DNA of 47,990 nt from Firmicutes bacterium UBA2530 (GCA_002340985.1 DDNC01000021.1:93966-141955); one strand, 5' to 3'. Numbered from the stretch's first letter, positions 33,443-42,228 are shown. Numbers and translations: made by a program. The notes: generated by a model not told the origin, from the letters alone.

Positions 33443-35134
33443 TCAGCGGTGTACATGAAGCATGTGTTTCTTATCCTTCATAATATCCTTGTAGATATTT
33501 TTGGCAATGTAGTTTTCTTCGGAATTCTTAATTTGGTTAACCTTATCTATGTTGTACAGTCCTTTTGCTCTGAGAATTCTGGTTTCTCTTGTTATTAGCT
33601 TCGGTGTTGGCTGACCTCCGCCTGCTATACAGCCTCCTGTGCATGCCATAACTTCCACAAGGTCGTATTTCTTTTCGCCGCTCTTTATTTGCTTTATAAG
33701 ATTGTCGGCATTTTTCAATCCATGAACAACGGCTAATTTAATTTCGTTGCCGTCAACATTGACGGTGGCTTCCTTTACGGATTCAAGGCCTCTCACGCTG
33801 TTATATATTATTTCGCAGTCTTCTTTCCCAAATTTGTTCTTTAATACTGTTCTTAGTACTGCTTCGGTAACTCCGCCTGTGGTTCCGAAGATTACTCCGG
33901 CTCCGGAGCCTATACCAAAAGGCATATCCATTGACTCTTCTTCTATTTCGTCAAATTTTATTCCTATTTCTTTTATCATGATTGCCAGTTCCTGAGTTGT
34001 GATAACCAGATCCACTTCTCTCTCGCCGTCATGAATAAACTCAGGTCTTCCGGCTTCCTCTTTTTTTGCTGTACAGGGCATAATGGAAAGTATAAATGTA
34101 TCTCTTCCGTCTTCAAGATCCTTTTCTCTATATGCTTCCCTCAATACCGTACCGAACATCTGCTGAGGCGATTTACAGGAAGATATATTTTTCAACAGCT
34201 CAGGATATTTGTTTTCTGCAAATTTTACCCAACCCGGGCAGCACGATGTAAATAATGGAAGATTTTCACCCTTTGAATATTTTTCAAGGAACTCTGCACT
34301 TTCCTCAAGAACAGTGAGGTCAGCGGAAAGAGTTGTGTCGAAAACTTCTTCGGCGCCTAATTTTTTCAATATGGCTACTATTTTTCCGGTTGAAATTTCT
34401 CCCGGATTTTTACCGAATTCTTCTCCCAGAGCTACTCTTACGGCAGGAGCTATCTGTACGATAACCCTCTTGCTTTTATCATAGAGAGCTTCCCATGCTT
34501 TCTCTGTTTCATTTTTGATTATTATTGCGCCTGTGGGACATACAATTCTGCATTGCCCGCAGTTTACACAGTTGGTTTCAGCAAGGTTTTTGTTGAAGGC
34601 GGGCTTGATAATTACATCAGAGCCTCTGTTGACAAAACCTAACGCGCCCACGCCCTGAATTTCTTCGCAGACCATTACGCAGTCACCGCACTTAATGCAT
34701 TTGTTGGGATTACGAACTATGCTGGGGCTGGAATTGTCCACTTCATTATTTTGTGACAACTGCGCAAATCTGTTTCTTGAAAGTCCGTATCTCTTAGCTA
34801 ATTTCTGAAGCTGGCATCTGCCTGTTCTTTCACATGACGTACAATCCTTGTCATGGTTGGCAAGAAGAAGCTCAAGAATCATTTTTCTGTATCTTCTTAT
34901 GCGGGGGGAGTTTGTATAAAGTTCTAATCCGTCCTTTGGCCTTTCAGAGCATGTTGCGATTATTTCACCCCTGGATGTTTCAACGGAGCACATTCTGCAC
35001 GCACCATAAATACTTAGTTCAGAGTGATAGCAAAATGTAGGCAAATCAATTCCGGAATCTCTTATAACACTTAAAATATTTTTTTCATTTGTAAACGGAA
35101 CTCTTTTTCCGTCAATTATCATTATTCCGCCCAT
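33443..35134 (-). CDS. hydA: [FeFe] hydrogenase catalytic subunit (NADH-linked, multimeric type)
   Basis: A 563-residue subunit that makes or oxidises H2 at the H-cluster. Order: a 2Fe-2S ferredoxin domain (CYHSELSIYGACRMC), a His-Cys 4Fe-4S domain (CTSCERTGRCQL), two 4Fe-4S clusters (CIKCGDCVMVC and CVNCGQCRIVC), and then the H-cluster domain. Its three signatures are TSCCPGW near 297, MPCTAKKEE near 350 and ACTGGCIAGGGQP near 490. All ligands are present. GGAGGTGTAAGT precedes the start. It is the last gene of a NuoE-NuoF-HydA operon, as in trimeric bifurcating or NAD-dependent hydrogenases. Confidence 0.96.
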   Translation of the reverse strand: MGGIMIIDGKRVPFTNEKNILSVIRDSGIDLPTFCYHSELSIYGACRMCSVETSRGEIIATCSERPKDGLELYTNSPRIRRYRKMILELLLANHDKDCTSCERTGRCQLQKLAKRYGLSRNRFAQLSQNNEVDNSSPSIVRNPNKCIKCGDCVMVCEEIQGVGALGFVNRGSDVIIKPAFNKNLAETNCVNCGQCRIVCPTGAIIIKNETEKAWEALYDKSKRVIVQIAPAVRVALGEEFGKNPGEISTGKIVAILKKLGAEEVFDTTLSADLTVLEESAEFLEKYSKGENLPLFTSCCPGWVKFAENKYPELLKNISSCKSPQQMFGTVLREAYREKDLEDGRDTFILSIMPCTAKKEEAGRPEFIHDGEREVDLVITTQELAIMIKEIGIKFDEIEEESMDMPFGIGSGAGVIFGTTGGVTEAVLRTVLKNKFGKEDCEIIYNSVRGLESVKEATVNVDGNEIKLAVVHGLKNADNLIKQIKSGEKKYDLVEVMACTGGCIAGGGQPTPKLITRETRILRAKGLYNIDKVNQIKNSEENYIAKNIYKDIMKDKKHMLHVHR

Positions 35135-35136
35135 AC

Positions 35137-37014
35137 TTACACCTCCATGATTGCTTTAAACGCACATGCATCTATACATGCACCGCATTTGATGCATTTG
35201 CTGTTGTCAATAACATATGGTTCTTTAATTTTTCCGCTTATTGCATTAACAGGGCAAATTCTTGCGCACTTTGAACAGCCTCTGCAAAGCTCGGGATTAA
35301 TTTTTATGGACATTAAGCCTTTGCATTGCTTGGCAGGACATTCTTTGTCCACCACATGAGCGAGATATTCGTCGTAGAAGTGCTCCAATGTGCTTAAAAC
35401 AGGGTTTGCGGCGGTTTTTCCAAGTCCGCACAGAGCGGTGTTCTTGACAGTATCGGCAATTTCCTTCAGCAAATCTAAATCTTCTACAGTTCCGTTCCCG
35501 TCGACTATCTTTTCCAATATTTCAAGCATTCTCTTTGTGCCCTCTCTGCAGGGGATGCACTTTCCGCATGACTCTCTCTGTGTAAAGCTCATAAAAAATC
35601 TTGCTACCTCAACCATGCATGTGTCCTCGTTCATAACCACCATGCCGCCGGAGCCTATCATTGCGCCGACTTTTTTGAGGGAATCAAAGCTTAGAGCCAA
35701 ATCAAGATGCTTTTCACCAAATGTTAGACATCCTCCGGAAGGACCGCCTATCTGTACAGCCTTGAATTTCTTGCCGTCAGGTATACCTCCGCCTATGTCA
35801 AAGATTACTTCTCTTATGGTTGTTCCCATTGGAACCTCTATAAGTCCGGTATTCACAACATTTCCTGTAAGAGCAAAAGCCTTTGTTCCCGGACTGTCCT
35901 TTGTTCCATACTTTTTATATTCGTCAATTCCGTTATTTATAATGAAGGGCACGTTTGCAAATGTTTCAACGTTGTTAAGGACTGTAGGACATCCGAAAAG
36001 TCCCTGCTCAACAGTTCTCGGAGGCTTTACACGTGGCATTCCTCTTTCGCCTTCGATGGATGCGGTAAGGGCACTTCCTTCACCGCACACAAATGCTCCG
36101 GCTCCCTTATTTATATGAAGCTCAAAATCAAATCCTGAATCAAGTATATTTTTTCCAAGAAGTCCGATTTCTTCTGCCTTAGATATGGCGGTTCTCAAAC
36201 GATCAACAGCCAGCGGATATTCTGCTCTCACATATATATATCCAGTATGAGCTCCTGTGGCATATCCGGCAATAAGCATACCCTCAATTATTTTGTGAGG
36301 GTCTCCTTCCATGATGCTTCGGTCCATGAATGCTCCGGGGTCACCCTCGTCGCCGTTGCACACAACATACTTCACAGGGTTGTTTTGGGATAAAACCTGA
36401 GCCCATTTTTGTCCGGCAACATATCCTCCGCCTCCGCGTCCTCTCAATCCCGAGTCTTGAATCAGCTTGCATACTTCCTTAGGCTCCATGGAACCGAAAA
36501 TCTTAACAAGTGATTTATATCCTCCCCTTCCTATATACTCCTGTATGCTTTCGGAATCCATGTGGCCGCAGTTTTGCAGCACCAGTCTGGTTTGTTTCTG
36601 ATAAAACGGAATTTCTTCCTGCTTCATGAATATTTTGCCATCCTGATGATGCATTAATCTTTCAACAGGCTTACCGTTCAATATAGTCTCGTTAAATATT
36701 TCTTCGCAGTCATCTAACTGAACCCTGAGATACAGATAATTGTAAGGCTCAATCCTCACAAGAGGACCGGCTTCACAAAAACCATGGCATCCGCTTTTTT
36801 TCAGGCTTGTTCCTTCCTCTTCCTTTAATAAATCTACATCAACCAAGTTGCCGTGTTCAGCTACGAGCCTTAAAAGCTCATCATATATTTTCAGAGATCC
36901 GCCTGCCACGCAGCCGGTGCCGCCGCATACAAGGATCTTAACTTTTTGCTTTTCCAGAGAATTTTCAAAAATTTCTGCATATGATGATAAATCATTGAAG
37001 TTTTTTATGAACAT
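35137..37014 (-). CDS. hydB: NADH-binding NuoF-like hydrogenase subunit
   Basis: A 625-residue flavoprotein that passes electrons between NAD(H) and the hydrogenase. It has an N-terminal thioredoxin-like 2Fe-2S domain (CGGTGCVAGG...SGCHGFCEAGP), an FMN/NAD core (GRGGGGYVAGQKW, CNGDEGDPGAF, GAGAFVCGEGSAL), a 4Fe-4S site (SCGKCIPCREG), and a C-terminal pair of ferredoxin clusters (CRGCSKCARIC, CIKCGACIDAC). This is the HydB/HndC layout. It starts 10 bp inside the end of the NuoE-like gene and ends two bases before hydA. Confidence 0.95.
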   Translation of the reverse strand: MFIKNFNDLSSYAEIFENSLEKQKVKILVCGGTGCVAGGSLKIYDELLRLVAEHGNLVDVDLLKEEEGTSLKKSGCHGFCEAGPLVRIEPYNYLYLRVQLDDCEEIFNETILNGKPVERLMHHQDGKIFMKQEEIPFYQKQTRLVLQNCGHMDSESIQEYIGRGGYKSLVKIFGSMEPKEVCKLIQDSGLRGRGGGGYVAGQKWAQVLSQNNPVKYVVCNGDEGDPGAFMDRSIMEGDPHKIIEGMLIAGYATGAHTGYIYVRAEYPLAVDRLRTAISKAEEIGLLGKNILDSGFDFELHINKGAGAFVCGEGSALTASIEGERGMPRVKPPRTVEQGLFGCPTVLNNVETFANVPFIINNGIDEYKKYGTKDSPGTKAFALTGNVVNTGLIEVPMGTTIREVIFDIGGGIPDGKKFKAVQIGGPSGGCLTFGEKHLDLALSFDSLKKVGAMIGSGGMVVMNEDTCMVEVARFFMSFTQRESCGKCIPCREGTKRMLEILEKIVDGNGTVEDLDLLKEIADTVKNTALCGLGKTAANPVLSTLEHFYDEYLAHVVDKECPAKQCKGLMSIKINPELCRGCSKCARICPVNAISGKIKEPYVIDNSKCIKCGACIDACAFKAIMEV

Positions 37015-37490
37015 TGCGTCTCCTCCTTTTTAATAGACTGTATCAGCTCAACCACTGCTTCAGGTGTCATCTTAGGATAAACATGGTCGTTTACCGTGAT
37101 TACGGGAGCAAGGCCGCAAGCTCCGAGACATGAAACGGTTTCCACCGTAAAAAGCATATCTTCGGTTGTTTTGTTTTTTTCAGAAAGTCCAAGTTCTTTA
37201 TAAATAGCATTTAATATAGGAATAGATTTTCTTACATGACATGCAGTGCCGTCACATATTTTTATTATATTTTTACCTTTTGCTTCAAGTGAGAAATTTT
37301 CATAGAATGTAGCAACTCCATAAATTTTTGATTGGCTCACATCGAGCTTTTCAGCGGTATAAATCAATACATCCTCAGGCAGATAGTGATATTCCTTTTG
37401 AATTTCCTGAATAATATTAATGAGTTCTTTTTTTTCGCTTCCATGTCGTTCTAATATTTCATCAACCTTTTCTTTTACCTCTGCGATCAT
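37005..37490 (-). CDS. hydC: NuoE-like thioredoxin-fold 2Fe-2S hydrogenase subunit
   Basis: A 161-residue 2Fe-2S subunit. Cysteines of the NuoE pattern are present (ICDGTACHVR and CLGACGLAP). The N-terminal helical part (LINIIQEIQKEYHYLPEDVLIYTAEKL) is typical. I start at ATG 37490 behind AAAGGAACGG; the longer frame to 37541 includes A/T-rich sequence and no homologous residues. It is the first gene of the hydrogenase operon, divergent from a PadR regulator. Confidence 0.93.
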   Translation of the reverse strand: MIAEVKEKVDEILERHGSEKKELINIIQEIQKEYHYLPEDVLIYTAEKLDVSQSKIYGVATFYENFSLEAKGKNIIKICDGTACHVRKSIPILNAIYKELGLSEKNKTTEDMLFTVETVSCLGACGLAPVITVNDHVYPKMTPEAVVELIQSIKKEETQCS

Positions 37491-37505
37491 AATACCGTTC
37501 CTTTC

Positions 37506-37542
37506 TGATAACATTATCATTATTTGATAATAATATATCAAA
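37506..37542. promoter_or_regulatory. Inverted repeats upstream of the hydrogenase operon
   Basis: TGATAA-CA-TTATCA (37506-37519) and TTTGATA-N6-TATCAAA (37523-37542) lie 16-52 bp before the hydC start. They may bind a regulator. They do not fit the Rex consensus (TTGTTAA-N4-TTAACAA). Confidence 0.4.
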
Positions 37543-37662
37543 GTCCCGGGGGGTAATACAATATTATTAATAAAGTTATTATTAATCTTGATTACTAATT
37601 GAAAAATGATTATTTTATTAGGATGATATACGATTTCCGACGTAAAAAATTAATACGTTATA

Positions 37663-37691
37663 TTGACATACATACATAATCTATGTATACT
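37663..37691 (+). promoter_or_regulatory. PadR gene promoter with operator
   Basis: TTGACA (37663-37668), 17 bp, TATACT (37686-37691). ATACATA-ATC-TATGTAT (37672-37688) fills the spacer and enters the -10 box, which fits autorepression by a PadR-type protein. Confidence 0.75.
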
Positions 37692-37725
37692 ACTAACATA
37701 GGATACATAGGTATGGAGGGATTTT

Positions 37726-38055
37726 ATGAAAATTGACAGCAGTATGTTAAAGGGAAATACAAAAATGCTGGTTTTATCAATTATAGATTCAGGCAATAAA
37801 TATGGTTATGAGATTATCAAGGAGCTCAGTGCGAAATCTTATGGTGCCTTTGAATTGAAGGAAGGAACTTTGTATCCGATTTTGCATGAATTGGAAAAGG
37901 AAGAGCTTGTAACTTCAGCAAGCTATATTATGGAAACAAACAGGACAAGAAGATATTATAAAATAACCAGAAAAGGGAAGGCTTATCTTTACACCAAAAA
38001 AAAAGAGTGGTCCGAATTTGTGTCCAAGGTAAATTTTATCATAGGAAAAAGCTGA
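37726..38055 (+). CDS. PadR family transcriptional regulator
   Basis: A 109-residue winged-helix repressor with the PadR opening (MLKGNTKMLVLSIIDSGNKYGYEIIKEL), the GTLYPILHELEKEELV recognition region and the wing RTRRYYKITRKGKAYL. The C-terminal dimer helix is short, so it is of the small PadR class. An inverted repeat in its own promoter supports autoregulation. The gene is divergent from the hydrogenase operon and precedes a DUF5673 membrane protein, which PadR genes often accompany. Confidence 0.9.
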   Translation: MKIDSSMLKGNTKMLVLSIIDSGNKYGYEIIKELSAKSYGAFELKEGTLYPILHELEKEELVTSASYIMETNRTRRYYKITRKGKAYLYTKKKEWSEFVSKVNFIIGKS

Positions 38056-38143
38056 GGAGGAATGGCTCATATTTCTTGAAATATATGCCATAATATGATA
38101 AACTACTGGATGTTAAATACTTATTAAACAGAAAGGGATTCTT

Positions 38144-38692
38144 ATGAAATCAACACAGATTATATATCCGTTAATTTTTATTTTAGCAATTTATTTTATT
38201 TATACTAATTTAAAGAACAGCTTGAAATACAAAAAAGAAAATATGAAGCCGCTGCTTTATTTGAATGATGACGATAAAACAAGGCGCAAGCTCAGTGGCT
38301 TGATTATTATGTTTGTGCTTGTGCTTACAGGATTTTTAGTTGCAGGAACAATAAGCACTGGAAGCTTTACCGCCGAAACGGCGTTTACAATTGTCGTCCT
38401 GCCGGTTTTAATGGCGGTATTGTATATCCCTCTCACTAAGAGAACAATGGTTTCAACCCTCGGAATACATAAAAGAGGAGGGCTGATCAGATGGGAAGAG
38501 ATTAAAGGAATCAATTATATGAAGCCTGACGAAAAAAATATGGTTGCGGCAAAGGTTCTGTACAGTCTTATGGGCAAGGATATAACAACAGAGCTGAAAT
38601 TCCACAAGGATGATGAAAGCTTGGCAATATTCAAGGAAACAGTTAAGGAATACAGAAGCAGCAAGAAGAAGGAAAAGAAAAGTGGAAAATAA
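38144..38692 (+). CDS. DUF5673-like membrane protein
   Basis: A 182-residue protein with a first helix near 7-23, two more helices near 50-72 and 78-98, and a C-terminal PH-like domain (MVSTLGIHKRGGLIRWEEIKGI...) of the kind used by bacterial membrane-anchored DUF5673/YcxB-type proteins. The Lys-rich tail overlaps the tatD start by 11 bp. The role is unknown. Confidence 0.75.
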   Translation: MKSTQIIYPLIFILAIYFIYTNLKNSLKYKKENMKPLLYLNDDDKTRRKLSGLIIMFVLVLTGFLVAGTISTGSFTAETAFTIVVLPVLMAVLYIPLTKRTMVSTLGIHKRGGLIRWEEIKGINYMKPDEKNMVAAKVLYSLMGKDITTELKFHKDDESLAIFKETVKEYRSSKKKEKKSGK

Positions 38693-39455
38693 ATTTATTG
38701 ACAGTCATGCTCATCTTGATGATGAAAGATTTGACGAAGACAGGGAAGAACTTATAAATTCAATGCAGGAAAACGGAATAGAGGCAGTGCTTAATCCCGG
38801 AGCGGATTTGAAGACATCCCGTGCGGCAGTTGCGTTGGCGGATAAGTATCCATTTATTTATGCAGCTGTGGGATGCCACCCTCATGATTCCAAATTTATG
38901 GATGACGATACCATGAATATATTCAGGGAATTGGCAAAAAATAAGAAAGTGCTTGGAATAGGTGAAATAGGACTGGATTATTATTATGACAATTCAGACA
39001 GAGAGACACAGAAAATATGGTTCAGGGAACAGATACGCCTTGCAAAGGAGTTGGACCTTCCGTACATAGTGCATGACCGCGATGCACATGAGGATATAAT
39101 CAGGATTATGAAGGAAGAGCATCACACGGGAACAAGAGGCATACTCCATTGCTATTCAGGGAGTGTTGAGATGACGAGAGAATTTATGAAGCTTGGCTTT
39201 TATATTTCTCTGGGAGGACCTGTTACGTTTAAAAAGGCGAAGACTCCAAAAATGGTTGCCAAAGAAGTGCCCATGGAAAGGCTGCTCATAGAAACAGACT
39301 CTCCGTACCTTGCGCCGGAACCATTCAGAGGAAAAAGAAATGAGCCAAAGTTTGTGAAGTACGTAGCTGAAGAAATCGCGGGAATCAGGGAAGTCACAGT
39401 TTCTGAAATAGCGGAAAAAACCAAGGAAAATTTCAAAAGGCTGTTCAATTTATAG
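38682..39455 (+). CDS. tatD: TatD family metal-dependent hydrolase
   Basis: A 257-residue TIM-barrel nuclease/hydrolase. Metal-binding residues appear in FIDSHAHLDDERF (N-terminus), GEIGLDYYY near 93, VHDRDAH near 128, HCYSGS near 153 and ETDSPYLAP near 203. I start at GTG 38682: the protein then begins VENKFIDSHAH at the usual length and GAAGGA lies upstream. The longer ATG at 38610 would add 24 residues read from the preceding gene's sequence. It is likely co-transcribed with the glycosylase that follows 10 bp later. Confidence 0.93.
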   Translation: MENKFIDSHAHLDDERFDEDREELINSMQENGIEAVLNPGADLKTSRAAVALADKYPFIYAAVGCHPHDSKFMDDDTMNIFRELAKNKKVLGIGEIGLDYYYDNSDRETQKIWFREQIRLAKELDLPYIVHDRDAHEDIIRIMKEEHHTGTRGILHCYSGSVEMTREFMKLGFYISLGGPVTFKKAKTPKMVAKEVPMERLLIETDSPYLAPEPFRGKRNEPKFVKYVAEEIAGIREVTVSEIAEKTKENFKRLFNL

Positions 39456-39465
39456 CAGGAGAGTT

Positions 39466-40056
39466 ATGAAGAAGATAGGCAGGGATTTTTACGACAGAGA
39501 TGCGCGAATTGTAGCGGAGGATTTAATAGGAAAGATACTGGTCCGAAGGTATGATGATGTGACAATCAAGGTCAGGCTCACGGAAACAGAAGCATACATA
39601 GGGGCAATAGACAAGGCCAGCCATGGATACGGAGGCAAGATAACCCCCAGGACCAAGATAATGTACGGTTCTGCGGGTCATGCATATGTATACTTGATAT
39701 ATGGCATGTATTATTGCCTGAATTTCGTTACGGAAGGCGAAGGCATCTGCAGTGCGGTGCTCATAAGAGGAGCGGAGCCCATAGAAAATATGGATGAAAT
39801 TAGTATGAACAGATACGGCAAACCGATGGAGGATTTATCAAAGAATCAGATTAAAAATCTGTCAGACGGTCCGGGTAAGCTCTGCAGGGCTCTTAGAATT
39901 ACAAAGGAGCACAATGGCAAAAATCTCGTCGGAGATGAGATTTTTCTTGAGGATGATGGATTCAAGGCTTTCAGCATTGAAAAAACAAAGAGAATAAATA
40001 TTGATTATGCCGAGGAGGCAAAGGATTTTCTCTGGAGATATATTATGTGCAAATAA
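39466..40056 (+). CDS. 3-methyladenine DNA glycosylase (AAG/Mpg family)
   Basis: A 196-residue DNA repair enzyme that removes alkylated purines. The catalytic Glu lies in LTETEAYIG, with the base-intercalating region GSAGHAYVYLIYGMYYCLNFVTE and the DGPGKLCRALRI motif following as in mammalian-type AAG proteins. Length and order are normal. The start follows AGGAGAG. It closes a short run with tatD; the next gene has its own promoter. Confidence 0.93.
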   Translation: MKKIGRDFYDRDARIVAEDLIGKILVRRYDDVTIKVRLTETEAYIGAIDKASHGYGGKITPRTKIMYGSAGHAYVYLIYGMYYCLNFVTEGEGICSAVLIRGAEPIENMDEISMNRYGKPMEDLSKNQIKNLSDGPGKLCRALRITKEHNGKNLVGDEIFLEDDGFKAFSIEKTKRINIDYAEEAKDFLWRYIMCK

Positions 40057-40059
40057 TTG

Positions 40060-40100
40060 TTGACAAAGTTGTTAAAAATAAATATAATTTGATTATCAAA
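40060..40100 (+). promoter_or_regulatory. Promoter of the MarR gene with TTTGATTATCAAA operator
   Basis: TTGACA (40060-40065), 17 bp, TATAAT (40083-40088). The 13-bp palindrome TTTGATTATCAAA (40088-40100) begins at the last base of the -10 box. The sequence equals the core of the FabT box known from streptococci. Confidence 0.8.
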
Positions 40101-40118
40101 ATAAATTGAGGTGGTTTA

Positions 40119-40568
40119 ATGAGTAATCATGAAACTGTAAATGAAATTCTTGTAAGACTTTTTGCAAATATTTTGGATATTGAAGAAAAGTGCCTAAAAG
40201 TAGGCGAATTTTCTGATTTATCAATATCTGAAATGCATGTAATTGAGAATATAGGTATTAACAGAGAAAGAACCATGTCCGATACTGCCAAGGATTTAAA
40301 GGTCACATCCGGTACTCTTACGACTGCAATAGATAATCTTATAAAAAAGGGATACGTTGCAAGAGAGCGCTCAATCGAGGACAGAAGAGTTGTTAAAATA
40401 AAGCTCACGGAACAAGGCAGAGAGGCATATGCCGCTCATGAGGACTTCCATAAGGACCTTGTTATAAGCGCACTTCAGCAGTTGGACGCCAACGAGGAAG
40501 AGCTTCTCATAAAAATTCTTACAAGCATTGATGCTTTTTTTATTAAAAAGTATAAGTACCACGGATAA
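40119..40568 (+). CDS. MarR family regulator, FabT-like
   Basis: A 149-residue MarR repressor. It contains FSDLSISEMHVIENIG, the recognition helix TSGTLTTAIDNLIKKGYV, the wing SIEDRRVVKIKLTEQG and AHEDFHKDLV. This pattern is close to FabT, the MarR-type repressor of fatty acid synthesis genes. A FabT-like palindrome sits in its own promoter, so it is probably autoregulated. The next gene is a FakB/DegV fatty-acid-binding protein. Fatty acid synthesis genes are not in the window, so the FabT role is inference from sequence and context. Confidence 0.85.
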   Translation: MSNHETVNEILVRLFANILDIEEKCLKVGEFSDLSISEMHVIENIGINRERTMSDTAKDLKVTSGTLTTAIDNLIKKGYVARERSIEDRRVVKIKLTEQGREAYAAHEDFHKDLVISALQQLDANEEELLIKILTSIDAFFIKKYKYHG

Positions 40569-40654
40569 TTAATATCGCGGTAAATTTGTCGGAGGATATT
40601 ACGCAGTAATATCTCTATAATCAAAAATTTTGACTATGAAAGTGTGAGGTTATT

Positions 40655-41497
40655 ATGGGTATAAGAATAGTTATAGACAGTACATCCGATGTTACGGAGG
40701 AAATAATCAGGAAGCATAATTTAAAGATGGTGCCTTTGACAGTGAATTTCGAAAATGAATCGTATCTTGACAAGGTGGAGCTGAGCTCGAAGGATTTTTT
40801 TGAAAAGCTTGGCAATTCAGAAAAGCTTCCTACAACATCTCAGGTTTCTCCCGGTGCATTTGCAGAGGCGTTCAGCGAAATACTTTTGGAGGGCGACCAG
40901 GTTTTAGGAATATTTCTGGCATCTGAGTTGAGCGGAACATATGATTCCGCGAGAATTGCCAAGGATATGATAGGCAGTGACAACATAAGGATAATGGATT
41001 CAAAGAGCGTATGCCTCGGAGCTTTCACATTGATATTAAAAGCAATAGAGCTTGTGGAGCAAAACAAGGACATCGATGAAATTGTTGATGAGCTGGAAAA
41101 GATGAAGGATAAAATTGTTGCCATAGCTGTGCTTGACACACTGAGATATCTGGAGAAGGGCGGAAGGCTCTCAAAGGGTCAGGCTGTGGTAGGGTCGCTT
41201 CTCAATATAAAGCCGATTCTCGAAATTAAGGATGGAACGTTGACAGTTCTGGAAAAAATAAGAGGAAGAAATAAAATTGTCAAGTGGGTTGATGAATGGA
41301 TTGAAAAAAATAATTACAATCTTTCAGACAAGACTGTACTGCTGTTTTATGCTCAGGACCGCGACAGCATAAAATCCATAAGAGAAAATTTCGAAGAAAA
41401 TTATAAAATCAAAAATATAATCGAACAGGAAGTTGGAGCCGTTATAGGTACACATACAGGTCCCGGCGTTCTGGGAATAGCATTCCTGAATGCATAA
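40655..41497 (+). CDS. DegV family (FakB-like) fatty-acid-binding protein, third copy
   Basis: A 280-residue protein with the complete FakB pattern: DSTSDVTEE near 8, TTSQVSPG near 60, LASELSGTYDSA near 90, EKGGRLS near 166 and GTHTGPGVLG near 268. It is the most canonical of the three copies in the window. It lies 86 bp downstream of a FabT-like regulator; an 8-bp inverted repeat (GATATTAC-GCA-GTAATATC, 40595-40613) is between them. A role in uptake of external fatty acids with FakA is inferred. Confidence 0.92.
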   Translation: MGIRIVIDSTSDVTEEIIRKHNLKMVPLTVNFENESYLDKVELSSKDFFEKLGNSEKLPTTSQVSPGAFAEAFSEILLEGDQVLGIFLASELSGTYDSARIAKDMIGSDNIRIMDSKSVCLGAFTLILKAIELVEQNKDIDEIVDELEKMKDKIVAIAVLDTLRYLEKGGRLSKGQAVVGSLLNIKPILEIKDGTLTVLEKIRGRNKIVKWVDEWIEKNNYNLSDKTVLLFYAQDRDSIKSIRENFEENYKIKNIIEQEVGAVIGTHTGPGVLGIAFLNA

Positions 41498-41531
41498 CAA
41501 ATACTAAAACTAAAAGGGGCAGAATTAGCAG

Positions 41532-41619
41532 TCCTCCAATAAGGATGTTTACGAAAATCATAATTGCTTAGCAGACAGCAACGATTACCGATGAATTGTA
41601 AATAATCTTTATTGGAGGA
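41532..41619 (+). promoter_or_regulatory. Leader inverted repeat that can mask the tnpV ribosome site
   Basis: TCCTCCAATAA (41532-41542) is the exact complement of TTATTGGAGGA (41609-41619), the stretch containing the tnpV Shine-Dalgarno. The arms enclose 66 nt. Confidence 0.55.
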
Positions 41620-41627
41620 TTTGCTTT

Positions 41628-41978
41628 ATGGCAAAGTTTGAATTTGAGTACACAGAGATTGATGGATTGTTGTACCCTAACATTGAAATTGACGGAAAAT
41701 CTGAACTTGATAACTTGGGGAAATATGGGCGGCTCCGTTTGAGTTACCTACATGAGCGAAAGCCGGGGATGTACCGAGAACTGCTTCTCACCGGCAAGTT
41801 GGCAGAGCATTGTGCGAAAATTGATAAGGCAGCCTTTGAGATGGCGGAGCATATCCGTTCGGATTATCTGAGCGCACATCCCATGCCAGAAGATGATACA
41901 CTGGAACGCATTCGTATCTCTACGCAGGCTCAGATGATTGCGGATGAAATTGTCGTAGACCAACTGGTTTGTAGTTAA
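41628..41978 (+). CDS. tnpV: TnpV-type transposon-encoded protein
   Basis: A 116-residue protein. It matches the TnpV family carried by clostridial transposons (YTEIDGLLYPNIEID, GKYGRLRLSYLHERKPGMYRELLLTGKL, then a short helical end with AEEIV-like ADEIVVDQLV). The precise function of TnpV is not known. Its GC content is higher than that of the genes to the left. It marks the left part of a mobile-element-derived region. Its ribosome site can pair with an upstream sequence, and its stop codon lies inside a 20-bp inverted repeat. Confidence 0.82.
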   Translation: MAKFEFEYTEIDGLLYPNIEIDGKSELDNLGKYGRLRLSYLHERKPGMYRELLLTGKLAEHCAKIDKAAFEMAEHIRSDYLSAHPMPEDDTLERIRISTQAQMIADEIVVDQLVCS

Positions 41979-42028
41979 ATATGAAGAACGCCAGACACAA
42001 TCAAGTGACTGGCGTTCTTCATATTTAA
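41975..42028. repeat. 20-bp perfect inverted repeat at the end of tnpV
   Basis: TTAAATATGAAGAACGCCAG (41975-41994) and its exact complement (42009-42028) enclose 14 nt. The first arm contains the tnpV stop. It could be a strong terminator or a structural part of a mobile element. Confidence 0.75.
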
Positions 42029-42061
42029 GCGAATAGCGGGTCAAAAGTGTCTTAATATCCA

Positions 42062-42220
42062 TCAAATAGCTTTCGGTTCCAAAAAATCCTGCGCCGTCTT
42101 GCCGGGGTTCTCCGCAAGGTAGTCCTCCAGCGTGATTTCTACAATGCGGTCTGCGAAACGGTAAACAATGCCCTCGCTGAACTTATTTAGAGCATAATCA
42201 CTGTCTTTATAATTTTTCAA
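42062..42220 (-). CDS. Small transposon-type protein, 52 residues, probably truncated
   Basis: From TTG at 42220, behind GGAGGAAAGGAAC, the frame reads KNYKDSDYALNKFSEGIVYR and then a conserved-looking EITLEDYLAENPGKT. I recognise this as a short conserved protein seen on clostridial integrative elements. Known versions seem to continue past the point where this one ends (DFLEPKAI), so a C-terminal truncation is likely. Function is unknown. Its ribosome site lies in a 15-bp inverted repeat. Confidence 0.6.
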   Translation of the reverse strand: MKNYKDSDYALNKFSEGIVYRFADRIVEITLEDYLAENPGKTAQDFLEPKAI

Positions 42221-42228
42221 GTTCCTTT

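Noticed and set aside
37500..37545. Rex operator before the hydrogenase operon
   Set aside because: The repeats do not fit TTGTTAA-N4-TTAACAA.
41748..42065. 105-residue minus-strand ORF
   Set aside because: It is antisense to tnpV, has no ribosome site and no recognisable sequence.
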